From assembly GCA_022496205.1 (NCBI GenBank), contig WTXD01000041.1, forward strand, positions 124,001 through 188,000: a stretch of 64,000 nt of DNA, in the 5' to 3' direction. The notes under the pieces are model-generated. The model ran no database searches. It was given only the letters and a program-made list of their open reading frames with translations, and was not told where the DNA came from. A program made the translations under genes and the position numbers. The number at the start of each line of letters is the position of its first letter. Positions within the stretch are counted from its first letter, which is position 1. This DNA is from Gloeopeniophorella convolvens. Lineage: Eukaryota; Basidiomycota; Agaricomycetes; Russulales. This document shows positions 43,601 through 54,546 of the stretch, in pieces.

Positions 43601-46600
43601 GCCGAACGCAGGGGCGGACTTGCTTGCAGCGCCGCTGCCACTGCCGCCGCCGATCGCGCTCGTCTGGCCAAAGACAGAGCCGGGCGTGGCGGGCACGGGC
43701 ACCTTGGGCGCGGAGGGCGCGCTGCCGAACGCGCTGACGGTCGGCGGGAGCGGCTTTGGATTCGCGAAGGGTGAGTCCTTGGTGCTGAAGTTGGCGAGGC
43801 CGAAGCCGGTGCTCATTCTGAGCCCTGAGAACGCGTTTGTAGCTGGGGGCGGGCCCGCCGGGGTGGTAGTGGCAGGCGCAGGCGAGGGCGACTCGGATGC
43901 GGCGCTAGGAGCTGCCGGTGAGCCTGCGGGTGTGGTGGGGGCGACCGCGAATGGTGACTGTGATTTCTCGGAGGGTGTGGCTGCGGCAGGTGCAGCAAAG
44001 GGAGACCCCGCGGGGGTAGAAGAAGCCGCGAACGGCGACTGGCCGGAAGGAGTCGTGGGTGCTGCCGCCGCCGTGAAGGGCGATGACGCAGGGGTGGTAC
44101 TTGCGAACGGCGACGCTGGGTTCTGGGGCGAAGCAGCAGCCGCAGCAGCGAAAGGCGACGACGCAGGAGTAGTGCTCGCGCCCGCCGCGGATGGCGACGC
44201 TGCGGGTTGCGCCGACGCGAACGGCGACCGCGGCGGGGCCGCAGGCGCAAGCGGCGACGCCGACCCCGATGCGCCACCGCCAAACACCGTCGAGCCACTC
44301 CCGCTCCCGAACGATGCATCCCCGCCCGTCTTCCACGCCGGCACGGCGGAGTCCTGCTTGCCCGCCGTGGCGAACGCAGACGGCCCGCCCGACGCGAATG
44401 CGCCGAACCCTCCACCACCACCACCACCGCCACCACCACCAAACGCCGACGTCGCAGGCTTGCTCTCCGCCGGCTTTGCGCCGCTGAACGTGGTGGGCCC
44501 ACCCGATGCGAACGCGCTGAACGCGCCGCCGCCGCCGAAGGACGAGGCGGATGTGGTACTGATGGGCGTCGCGACGGGCGTGGTCGACATCGGCGTACCA
44601 AAGCCGGACTTTCCGAACGCGGGCTGGCCAAACGCGGGTTGACCGAAGCCTGGCTGACCAAATGCAGGTGCGCCGAAGCCGGAGCTGCCGAATGCTGAAG
44701 AGGGCTTCGGTGTCTCTGTCGCAGGTGCAGACGCGGCGGGCGCGGGGGCGTCGTCTTTCTTAGGTGCGAACTTGGAGAACGCGCCAACGCCCTGAGCGAG
44801 GTTGAATGTGCTTTGACCAAAGGTAGATGGGGCTGGCATCGGGGCGGCGGATTGCGTGGCTGGAGGCGCGCCGAATATGCCTGTGGTACCCATGCCCGGT
44901 TTCGGCTGGTTGTCGGTTGGACTGCCGCCGAGTGACATCCCACCGAACGACATAGTAGAAGTAGTATCTGTTGCCATAGAGTCGGTGGATTCAGCAGGCT
45001 GGATTTGAGGAGCAGGCGCTACGGCGGGTGCGGATCCAAACCCAGTCGACTCGGCACCTGCTTGACCCCACTTGACGGGCGCAGAGGCAAAGGCTCCGAA
45101 TCCCCCACCGGACGAGGTCGTCGTAGCGGGTTGGCTAAACGCTGATGGCGCGGGTGCCTGGCCAAACGCAGGCTTGCCAAAGGCTGGCTGGCTGAATGCA
45201 GAACCAGCGGTCGAGGCTTGTCCGAACCCAGGTTGGCCGAATGCGGGAGCAGAGGAACCGAACCCAGGAGTCGGCTGGCCACCGAATCCAGGTTGGCCAA
45301 AGGCGGGCTGGGGTGGTTGGCCGAATGCAGGCTGTGCTGGCTGCGCGAAAGGGCTTGTTGATGGTGCCGCAGGGGCGGGAGAGGCGGAGGCGGCAGGTGA
45401 GACTGCAGCTACTGCCTGCCCCGTTCCCGGATATGGCGTACCCCGCGTGTTCACCACATACCATCCAGTGATTGTCCCGTCACTGGCATAGGCCCAAGCT
45501 ATTGGTGGAGGAGGGACCGAGACAGTCTCCCCTGTGGAAGTGGTGACATCGTACGCTGTTGTATTCTTGATGTCGAGCTCGAAACCGATCATAGTCGTCT
45601 CGTTCTGGTCCGCATCCAGGGGCATTGAAGGTGCGCCTTCGTCGAAGGTCAATTTTTGCCATTTGTCGTCGCTCGTGAGGCAGACAAGCCCGATATCGGC
45701 AGTAGTGCTGTCTCCCACCAGTAAGAGGATCTTCGCTGGGTCCCAACCCTTCAGCGTTATGGTAAATGCACCTGGAGGACGGATGCCACTAGGAAAGAAG
45801 TTGATAGGAAGGGAGATGTCTGTGGAGGCATCCGGGCGCTTTGCATCGTGCACAATGACTATGTGTTTTTGGTCGGCTTGCGGGTCCAGAGGCCCGGGAG
45901 GAGCAAAGACGGCGTAGAACGCAGGATTGGATAGCCACGTAGTGTGGATGATGCTTCCTCCTTGTGTAGAAGCAGGACGGGTGATAAAAGACTTGGCTTG
46001 CTGGGTCTCGCTGGGAGAGAACGTGATAATATCCCCACTTTGGAGCGCAATTGCAAGCTGCTTGCCCTTCGGAGACCATGAGACTGCATGACGTTAGCTA
46101 GGGTCTTTTGATAAGAGGTAAACATACGCACTGCTCGTCGGAAATGTCTCAGGAGTACCTCCACTGCTCCAGCCAGCGACAGACTGCAACGTATTCACAT
46201 TGATGACCTCGACCAGCTGGCTGTCAGGATTGCCGTCTGGTTCACGCAGGATAGCCACGAGCTCAGGGATGTCCCCCGGATTCGCATATAGCTGGCGCAC
46301 AGCTGTTGGAGTAGGCGTTGTTGGCGGGAAAGTGTGTAACGGCGTGACTTCGTTGGTGCCCGCGGAGCAGATGGCTGCTGCGTCGAATACAATGACAGGA
46401 CCCTGGACCAGGCTGACGATCAGCCTGGTATCATTGCATGCAAACACAAGGTGATTTGGTGTGACAGAGGAGAAGGGTATTCTCCGCTGTGGCTGGAAGG
46501 CGTTGTCAGACTTGCCGTCCAAGGAAGCTAGGCGGGATCGAAGATCTGGCAGCGGCGAGGCAACAAGGGCTTCCAGGAGGTGTCAGAAAGATGGAAGATG

Positions 46601-46911
46601 TCGGTTACAAGGACGCACCAAGCCCGGTACTCGAGTTGGTAATGGCGACAAACCATCCCAACGAGTTGGATACAACAAAGAGTTGGCCCTTGTTCGGAAT
46701 GGCGGCGAGGTCGAGGGGTTCTTGCGACAGCTTTACGCGCGTGCGTTTGTTCACCAGTCTTAATGATAAGAACTATTGGACACATGTTAGCGTAATAGTA
46801 AGGTGTGGCGGCGAAGTTGCACACGTCTGGAGTAACGTCGTCGGCCTCGGAAGCGGTCCTCGAGGAACCTGGTTGGAGAGGGGGCGGCTGCTGTAGCCGG
46901 GTGACATTCAT
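40688..46911 (-). CDS. NUP159: Nucleoporin Nup159 / Nup214-type (1941 aa)
   Basis: Eight exons: 46911-46825, 46772-46619, 46545-46132, 46083-41945, 41888-41699, 41634-41501, 41445-41354 and 41303-40688. The N-terminal 400 or so residues form a beta-propeller (FLSLRLVNKRTRVKLS, LVFACNDTRLIVSL, WSPKGKQLAIALQSGD), the docking site for the DEAD-box helicase Dbp5 in yeast. Exon 4 (1379 codons) then encodes a long FG domain with many FGQPxFG, SAFG and SPFA repeats, an acidic Glu/Asp block near 43000-43200, and more FG-poor linker. The C-terminal exons encode coiled coils (TITELEDGVLK, EQTEMQMQLRRDIR) that would anchor it to Nup82/Nsp1 on the cytoplasmic face of the pore. It acts in mRNA export. Confidence 0.93.
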
Positions 46912-47227
46912 CTTTGTTTATTGCGCGGTGACAGGGGTTACAGGGAACGAGAAAAGGTTATGGTGAGCGTGCAAGCAGAACGTGCGCGTGGAAGCGCGAA
47001 ACGCAAGGCGCGTCTTGTGCCAGTTGTGAGTCGGGCGTGGCGCGCTTCCGCAGATCACGCGTGTGCGTGCACGTGCCGTGTCATAGCCTCGCTCGGCCGG
47101 AGTGCGCCTGGGATTGACACGGACATCGTTCACTAAGCAATCGTATTTATATAAAGGCCCGCCCGCAGACATCTGACATTCACTCGCCGACATCCACCAT
47201 AATCTTCGACAGCACCCGCAGCCCAGC
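46912..47227. promoter_or_regulatory. Divergent promoter region, NUP159 / SH3 gene
   Basis: 316 bp between ATGs. A TATA box at 47148-47155 faces the SH3 gene. None is evident for NUP159. Confidence 0.6.
47148..47155 (+). promoter_or_regulatory. TATA box of the SH3 gene
   Basis: TATATAAA lies 73 nt before the ATG at 47228, the best TATA match in the housekeeping block. Confidence 0.6.
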
Positions 47228-48212
47228 ATGCCAGACCCTTCAGCGTTGATCGCCCACATCGTCTCCCAGACGCGCCAGAACGTCGAGTTCCTCATCGCCC
47301 AGAACGAGATCCCTCGTGATGTCGGACAAGGCATCCTTGCAAAGCTACCCACCGCGAACGACGTCGCCCTGCGCGATCTGTCAGAGCAGACACGGCGCAT
47401 GACCATCCCTTCGCCGAGCATGGGTACCTCGTCGCGCGACTACGGTCCCCCCCCTCCGGGACCTCCCGCTCGACGGGCGGTCCCCCCAGCCCCGTCAAAC
47501 GTGCAGCGTGCCAGGGCGCTCTGGGCATACAATGAGAACGGATCGGTCAGGCTTTCTCCCGCGTTTACCCGCTTGGTGCTGACAGGTCTGCGCCCAAGGA
47601 ACCCAACGACCTGTCTTTCCGTGCAGGCGATATCGTCGAGATCGTCTCGGAGACAAACTCGGACTGGTGGACCGGCAAGATTAACGGCAGGCAGGGACTC
47701 TTCCCGTCCAACTATGTCGAAAAGATCCCATCGTCTGGGGGCCCTCCATCGTACCCTCCTCCCAATGACACTCGGACAATGTCGCCCGTTCCCTCGCCTG
47801 GGACGTACAATAACGGCCCACCGGCACCGTACCAGCCGACGTACAACGGACCTGTCCAGGGCGGCTACCAGCCCCCGCCTCCGCAAGGGTACAATCCCTA
47901 TATGGGCCCGCCAGGTCAACCTGTGCCTCCTCAGGCAGTCGTCGTGCAGCAAGCACCCGGACCTGAACCTCCCAAGCAAAGCCGCTTCGGGGGTCTCGGG
48001 AACGTCGTGCGTAGCTAACTCGTCTGATACTTGTATCGCCTCTCATTCCGGCCCTATCACGACAGCTGGCTACCTCCGCTGTTGGTGGTGTAGGTTTCGG
48101 TGCAGGTCTGTGCCTCCTTTGATCATCAATCTAAGACGATGTGCTTACTGATCGCTGTTATTCCCTTGCAGGTTCTGCCATTGGCAGCGGCATTGTCGAC
48201 GCTATCTTCTGA
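47228..48212 (+). CDS. SH3-domain protein, Lsb1/Pin3-like (268 aa)
   Basis: Exons: 47228-47545, 47599-48006, 48066-48105 and 48172-48212. The helical N-terminus (residues 1-60) is followed by a Pro-rich linker and one SH3 domain at about residues 95-155, with [29 protein letters not shown] and [13 protein letters not shown] Pro/Gly/Tyr/Gln-rich tail ends in a Gly-rich hydrophobic segment [20 protein letters not shown]. This arrangement matches yeast Lsb1/Pin3, which bind Las17/WASP and regulate actin patches. Two tiny last exons (40 and 41 nt) encode the conserved C-terminus. The acceptor at 47598 was chosen because it alone keeps the SH3 frame. Confidence 0.9.
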
Positions 48213-48558
48213 GAGCTGTCATGGATATGGCATGCTTGGGCTATTGTGCTGCCGCGGGACGTACACAACCTCGGGCCTTCTTTACGCGGTGCTGTATGTA
48301 GTGGGAGTCCTAGATGATATATAAATATGCGTTTGAAACAAAAAGTTATATTGTGGAGAAGTGATTGCAGCAGCCGCTCGCCATCAGGATCAAGATTCCT
48401 GCACCGTCGTTGCCGTAATTGAGCGAGCGGGGTCGACGAGGTCCGTATTTGCACACCAATGCCAGCCTCGCTCGTAACCCATCCATGTGTCTCTCGCCCT
48501 CCCTCTCCTCCACCTCCCTCGCCACCGTCCTCTCTCTCGCCCTCTCCTACTCCCTCCC
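48213..48558. other. Interval between the SH3 and 5-phosphatase genes
   Basis: 346 nt, presumably the 3' UTR of the SH3 gene and the promoter of the 5-phosphatase gene. A CT-rich tract at about 48490-48555 precedes the downstream ATG, a common feature of fungal promoters. Confidence 0.5.
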
Positions 48559-51500
48559 ATGCAGCGCGTAGGCCCCTCACCATCGCCTTCGTCGCCAGAG
48601 CCCGGCCCATCAACACGCCCAAGTGCGCGCCCCACTTCACTCTGCACACGTATCTAACAGCAGTACTTACTGGCGTTGCCATGCGCCGCACACACAGTCC
48701 AACCCACCGTGTTCACGCGCCTGCAGTCGCTCTTCCCTCAGGGTCCGCACTCTGCGCTCTCAACCGCCACACCAACAGAGACCTTCGCCGCGCTGCCGCC
48801 CCGTGCGCCGGAGCCCCCACCCTTCCTCAAAGTCCGCATCGTGACATGGAACATGCACGAGTCGCTACCCAAGGTGCGCCGCGCCCCCGCTACCCGGCAG
48901 ATCCGCCCGACTGATGCGCGTGTGTGCTGGCGCAGGGCGACCTCCAGGAGCTCCTGGGGGAGGTACCGCCATACAACGCGCCGCCCGCGGATGCCGCTGC
49001 GCCCGACGCGCTCCCGCGCCTGCCGAGCGACGCAGAACACGCCTACCACCTCGTCGTCATGTGCGTGCACGCCTTCTTCTCGCTCCGCTTGCCGAGCGGG
49101 CTTATTAATAGAGCTCGTGCACCCCGTCGCCATCAGCGCCGGCCAGGAATGTCCGAGTCTGTCTGGGATCCCGCTCGGCCTCGGCGCGGGCTTCAAGATA
49201 GGCAGCGGCGACAAGGATAAGGACAAGGACAAGGATAAAGATAAGGACAGGGATCGAGACCGCGACCGCGACCGCGACAAGGACGACCACCGGCAGAGCG
49301 AGCCGTCGCTGCTCGAGAAGCGCACACCGAAGCCCGAGCAAGATGGGGAGCCCGTCCCTCATACGTCCGGCTGGACGTCGATCCTCGAGGACTTCTTCGT
49401 GCACGGGCTCGTGGACGTCGGCCCCGCAGCCCGCCTGAAGGACAAGGAACCCGCGCCCGAGCTCAGCCGCGCGTTCTCGACGGGCGACATCAGGCGCCGC
49501 CCGGGGCTCGGGACAAAAGGCCCGTACGAGATGCTCGTCAAGGAGCGCATGATGGGCATATACCTCGCGGTGTTCGTGCATCGCGACGCGAAGGATCTCG
49601 TGCAAGGTGCGCACGCAGCGGTCACGTCCGCACGGGGCTGGCTCGCTGACTGGTCGCCAAGGCTTGTCCAAGTCTATAGTCACCGCTGGGCTCATTGGTG
49701 GGCGGGTGGGCAATAAGGGTGCTGTTGGTGTCAGTTTGAATATTGCGGGAACAACACTGCTCTTCGTCAATGCACACCTTGCTGGTTCGTTCTCCTTCCT
49801 AACGGCCTTGTTTGAAAGCAACTGACGCTTGATTACTGCAGCACACGAAGGGAGGGTTCCCCATCGGTTGGCAAACTTAGCAAAGATCAAGGTGTGTCCT
49901 CACATCATCACAGTTGATCTAAGTCTCACAGCGTTGTTTCAGAACGAGCTTGCAGTAGATGACTTCCTCAGAGCGGACGACCCGCGCATGGTAGCTGAAG
50001 GTGAAATACTTTGTTATTGGTCTCCAGGCGGACCGCTCAAGGCTCGTGTTCGCAGACATTACTGACCGCTTCGACTTCACATTCCTTTTTGGCGATCTCA
50101 ATTTCCGGCTCGATCTGTCGCGTTTACACGCAGATTGGCTTATATCCCGTCGAGGCATGTCACCGTCCTCCTTGCCATCCGTCCCGAACTTACTGGATGC
50201 CGTAGAGTACGCGCAAGCGCTTGCTTTCGATCAATTGTACAACATTATGCGGAACGGACAAGCCTTCGTTGGCTTCCGCGAAGGCCCCATTAATTTCCCT
50301 CCAACGTTCAAGTACGATGTCTTGCGCACGATCAAGCAAAAGCGGAAGCACTCCAGACCACGACGGTCAGCTGCGCAGGCTCTGGTGTTAGCCTCGTCAC
50401 AAGACCCCCTCCCCGAGGCAGGCGAGGAGGACGAAAACGACCGACGCCCCGACAGCCGGCTGAGCGACTTGACATCCGAAGACGACGCGGGCGAGCTCGC
50501 GTCCGTCGTCTCCTCCGGCACCGCCTACTCGCAGCGCGACAACGACTCCTCCGAGGAGAACGACTCGGACGCCGAGTCGGACTACCTCCGGCGGCGCATG
50601 TCGTACACGCGCGAGCGGCGCGGCGGACTCGTGAAGCGCATCTCACTCTCCGCCGCGCAGCGCGCCAAGTCCAAGTGGGCCGAGCTGCTCAGTAACGCGC
50701 CGTCCTCGCCGCTGCTCGTGCGGCGCAAGACGAACGCGGCCAGCACCGCGGCGGCGGCGTCCGAGGGCGCGTTAGGCAAGGCGTCGCGCAGCGTGCCGAC
50801 GACGCCACTGCTCGCGCAGCGCGTGCCGCCGTTCACGGACAACAGCCCCGACAGTGCCCTGATGAGCGCGCCGCCGCTGCAGAGACGCGCGGGCTCGAGC
50901 CGCTCCGTCGTGCTCGGCGACGGCACCGCTGAGGCGGACGGCGACCGCGGCGTGTACGACTCGAGTAGCAAGCAGCGTGTGCCGAGCTGGTGCGACCGCA
51001 TCCTGTTCAAGTCGACCGTGCGCCCCGAGCCGCCGCCGCCCGAGGACGCCGCACCACGCACGACGGTGAGCCTCTTCGCGCACGCGTGGCGCTCGTTCCG
51101 CCGCTCGTCGTCCACGTCGCTGCGCTCCGCAGCGACCGCAGCCACGAGCGCGTCGAGCGCGTCCGCCGCGTCGACCGTCTCGTCCGGTGGTGCGGCGGAC
51201 ACGGAGTCCGACTCGGTGTTCCCGCCACCACAGCCACCGATGCCCTACGTCCCGCGGCGCAAACGCACGCGCCCGCGCTCGATCGACATCGCCTCTGCCT
51301 CCGCTACCATCCCCCCGCCCTCCAGGTCGCCCTCGGGCCCCGCGCCCCCGCGCGCGCCGAAGAGCGCGCTCCCCGCGTCGCCGAGGCGCGCAGCTACCTC
51401 ACCCGCGCCGCTCTCCGCGCTGCCCCACTCGGCGCTCCCCACGCCTGCGTCTTCGTTCGGCAGCCGGAGCAGCGCGGGCGACTCGTTCGGCGGCGGTGCG

Positions 51501-51749
51501 GCGACGCCTGCATCGGCGGGTGGGCAGCGCTGGCGGCTGTTGTCGTTCCTGTCGCGCGACGGCGAGGCGGCAGAGGCGCTTGCCACTGCGACGCCATCGT
51601 CAGGCGCCGCGGAGGCTGCGGCGGCGGGCCCGCGCAGGGGCGATGTAGTGTGTCTGAGCTACCGGACGCTGGATGACCGGGGTATGCGCCGGCTCGAGGG
51701 GCGGAGCGACCACCGGCCTGTCATCGGGGCGTATGCGATTTATGTCTGA
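48559..51749 (+). CDS. Inositol polyphosphate 5-phosphatase (902 aa)
   Basis: Exons: 48559-48622, 48698-48873, 48936-49060, 49137-49606, 49662-49784, 49842-49891, 49943-50000, 50056-50140 or so, and about 50192-51749. Catalytic IPPc motifs in order are VTWNMHE, AGQECPSL, GNKGAVGVSLNI with NAHLAAHE, LFGDLNFRL, QRVPSWCDRILF and GRSDHRPVIGAY. It removes the 5-phosphate from phosphoinositides. No Sac1, RhoGAP or C2 domain is visible. Two disordered inserts are striking: an Asp-Lys/Asp-Arg repeat near residue 140 and about 200 Ser-rich residues between the LFGDLNFRL and QRVPSWCDR motifs. A 51-nt GC..AG intron (about 50141-50191) is inferred because family members lack the residues it would encode. 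Confidence 0.9.
49212..49284 (+). repeat. In-frame Asp-Lys / Asp-Arg hexamer repeat in the 5-phosphatase gene
   Basis: Tandem AAGGAC/AAGGAT units change to CGAGAC/CGCGAC units, encoding alternating charge (DKDK... then DRDR...). It falls in a loop between catalytic motifs. Confidence 0.85.
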
Positions 51750-52065
51750 GCCCCGCTGCGCGTTAGATTATTCACTGTCGTTTGGTTTGCATATCATCAT
51801 GTCGCTCGTTTGCATTGTCGTGGATCCGCTCATGCTTACTTATTGCACACTGTCGTTAATGTTCGCTCTTCTGAACACTGGATTTACTAGCTCGTCGGTC
51901 ACAATGTATCGTTTCAGGAAGGCAGAAGGCAGCGCCAGCAACCAACAACCAGTCGCAGACACCACTATATGTGTCTCCACACTCGCAGTGGTGTTTGCAA
52001 AGAACTCGTCATGGGTGTCATTCATATAGCATACAGCACGACGTCCCGCGTGATCTAGGCTACAG
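51750..52065. other. Convergent 3' interval, 5-phosphatase / RPS20
   Basis: 316 nt between stops, with nothing recognisable beyond presumed 3' UTRs. Confidence 0.6.
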
Positions 52066-52610
52066 TTAAGCAGAGATGGTGACCTCGACCTCGACATTAG
52101 GCTCGATGCTGATGCTCGTCTGCGATACGCCGTAAGTCCCGACTGAGGCCAAGAAAGCATACTCTGAAACTCACGATCTGCTTGACAAGCTCGCTGGAGG
52201 AGTGCAAGTCGATCAGGCGCTTATGGATCTTGAGCTCATAGCGGTCCCAGGTCTTGGATCCCTCACCGCAAGGCTAGTAAAACAGGCGGGGGTTAGGCGC
52301 AGCCAAGGCGGACTTTGGACGCGCACGTACAGTCTTACGGGTGGTGATCTTGAGGACCTTGGTGGGGAGGCGGACGGGGCCCTTGACGCGGAGCTGCTTA
52401 TCCTTGGCGCGGTTAATCAGATCATTCGAGACTGCCCGCCACCCAGGTGAGCACACATGCAACTCCTGTAGATGAAGCTGGAGACATACACTTCTCGAGG
52501 TTCTTGACGTTGCTGCTGGTGAGGGTGATGCGGATTTTGTGGAGCTTGGCAGCGGGCACGGGGGCACCGGTGGCGTCGTACTCTTTTTCGCCCTTAGCGA
52601 CGTAACTCAT
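52066..52610 (-). CDS. RPS20: 40S ribosomal protein S20 (uS10), 124 aa
   Basis: Exons: 52610-52490, 52431-52331, 52273-52175 and 52119-52066. Family motifs are [69 protein letters not shown] and the C-terminal [14 protein letters not shown]. It sits in the head of the small subunit. A further intron probably interrupts the 5' UTR: a GTGAGT donor lies at about 52678 and a TCTCCAG acceptor directly precedes the ATG, an arrangement common in fungal ribosomal protein genes. Divergent from the CCDC130-family gene. Confidence 0.95.
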
Positions 52611-52842
52611 GCTGGAGACAGAGGTGACTGGAAGGCGGTCAGACGGGAGAACAGAGAGCTTGCTTGAAAACGCACTCACCTTGAAGGGTCTTGGATGATA
52701 ACTCCAGTAAAATTAGAGTTTGCACACATTATAGTTTCTCCGGCAGTTTCCGAGGCAGCACGGCCGTTGCCGGAGCTCGCCCAGAGTTTCCTACTCGCGC
52801 CCACTGCGCGTGCTCGTAGCTGCTGACGCTGCTTCACTTGCC
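52611..52842. promoter_or_regulatory. Divergent promoter region, RPS20 / CCDC130-family gene
   Basis: 232 bp between ATGs, one of the shortest in the window. It includes the probable RPS20 leader intron. Confidence 0.6.
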
Positions 52843-54061
52843 ATGCAAGGTCAGTCCAATGTTCCAGGTTGCTCGTGCTGTTCTCATATGAGCACTAGGC
52901 TTCAACAAGTATTACCCACCCGACTATGATGATGCCAAACACAAGAGTCTCAACGCGTACAGAGGTCTGTAACTTCCCCGCGATCCACCGTTCGCAGCTT
53001 CCTAACCCCCGCCTGGTAACAGGCAAACATGCACTGGGAGACAGAGCGCGGAAGATCGACCAAGGTATTCTGATTACTCGCTTTGAGCTTCCCTTCAACA
53101 TTTGGTGGTACGCACTCACACACACCTCCAAGTATGACGTTGTCCCTCACAGCCGGGCCCCAGCGGAACATGCAACGGGCACATCGGCATGGGCGTACGC
53201 TACAATGCCGAGAAGAAGAAGATCGGGATGTACTATTCCACACCCATCTTCTCGTTCCGGTGCAAGTGCCACCTCTGCAGCGGCTGGTTTGAGATCCAGA
53301 CAGATCCGCAGGTGCGCCAGCCCCCACCCACCATTGTCCGACATATACGCATCGCTAAACTCTCACATGTCCGCATCAGAACACTCGCTACGTCGTCGTC
53401 TCCGGCGCACGGAAGAAGGAAGAGGACTGGGACCCGGCGGAGAATGGCGGCTTCGCTGTAATTGGTACGCCCGCTCGCATCTCCCGACCCACCCGACCCA
53501 CCTCACCCCGCCACCCCAGACACCGAGGCGAAAGACGAGCCCGTGGACCCGCTCGCCGCGCTCGAGAAGAGCACCGACGCGCAGACGCACGCGACGAAAG
53601 TGCAGGCGCCGCGGCTCGAGCAGCTCGAGGATCTCTCGGAGCACTACAACGCAGACCCGTACGCGCACTCGCGGCGCGCACGCAAGCGCTTCCGCGCGGA
53701 CAAGAAGGAGGCGCAGGCGCTCGCGGACGCGGATGCGCGCCTCAAAGCCAAGTACGGCCTGCCCACCGAACTCGTGCTCGCGCCGGCGGACGACGGCGCC
53801 GCAGACGCGGCCGATGCGTGGGTGCGCGGGCGTGCGGAGCGTGCGGGCGAGGAGGCGGGCAAGCGGAGGCGGCTCGCGCTGGCGGGCCCCGTGCTCGCTC
53901 CCGTGCCGCGGGCGTCCGCTTCTGGGTCGGTGGCGCCAGGGGCCGCCGCGTCGTCGCTGCGCGAGCGCATATTGGCGAACAGTGCACGGCGCGTCGGCGC
54001 GTCGGTCGCGTCGAAGAAGAGCGCGAACGGCCTGCCTGGTATCGCTCTGCGCAAGACATAG
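52843..54061 (+). CDS. CCDC130 / Cwc16-family splicing factor (310 aa)
   Basis: Exons: 52843-52849 (7 nt), 52899-52964, 53023-53107, 53164-53311, 53380-53464 and 53520-54061. The conserved N-terminal domain reads MQGFNKYYPPDYDD, HKSLNAYRGKHALGDRARK, ILITRFELPFNIWC, then a zinc site C-x2-C..C-x-C-x2-C (GTCNGHIGMGVRYN, FRCKCHLCSGWFE). It ends with RYVVVSGARKKEEDWDP. KHALGDRARK and the EEDWDP end point to the CCDC130/Saf4 branch rather than Yju2/CCDC94. The C-terminal half is a Lys/Ala-rich helical and disordered tail. Members associate with the catalytic spliceosome. The start codon lies in a 7-nt exon, a conserved feature that automated annotation often misses. Confidence 0.92.
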
Positions 54062-54546
54062 TGTCATCATCCTTATTGGACCCCGCCCCGCATTGTAGCT
54101 CTAGTATGTACTGTTACGGCTCTGTATCGCATGTATACCTTAAGTAAATCGTTCTCGGCGCATGTTTTTCGAACACCCACGCTTTGCGCTCATCTGATAG
54201 CTCGCAAGCTCACTCGCCATTCAGTCGATGCTGAGAAGTCGACATGCATGACGCCCGCGTCAGTGGGCCTCGATCCACGGCCGTCGCGGTCGCTCCAACC
54301 AAAGCCCTTGCAAGGACGTCCATTATAAAGCAAGCCTCACGATACGCTTCTCCATGCAACGCTCTCCGGTTGCGGTACCGCATCATGCATCGTGGGGTGC
54401 AACAACCTCGGAAGCAGACCCCCTCCTGAAGCCTGCCGGGCGCGGAGAGCACGCGGAGTGTCCACGGCACCGACGCGCCCGCACGCAGACCGATTGCTGC
54501 ACCTCGGTGGAGCGTCTGTCTGTCTGTCTGCCTCTCAAATTGCCTT
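54062..54546. other. Interval between CCDC130-family and ARID genes
   Basis: About 485 nt with no supported gene. A short TCTG repeat occurs at about 54517-54532. The 3' UTRs of two convergent genes are expected here. Confidence 0.5.

Noticed and set aside
42002..44642. Long plus-strand frames (454 and 733 codons) opposite the nucleoporin FG region
   Set aside because: They mirror repetitive GC-rich FG coding on the other strand, have no domain and repeat the same period. The minus strand gives a convincing Nup159.
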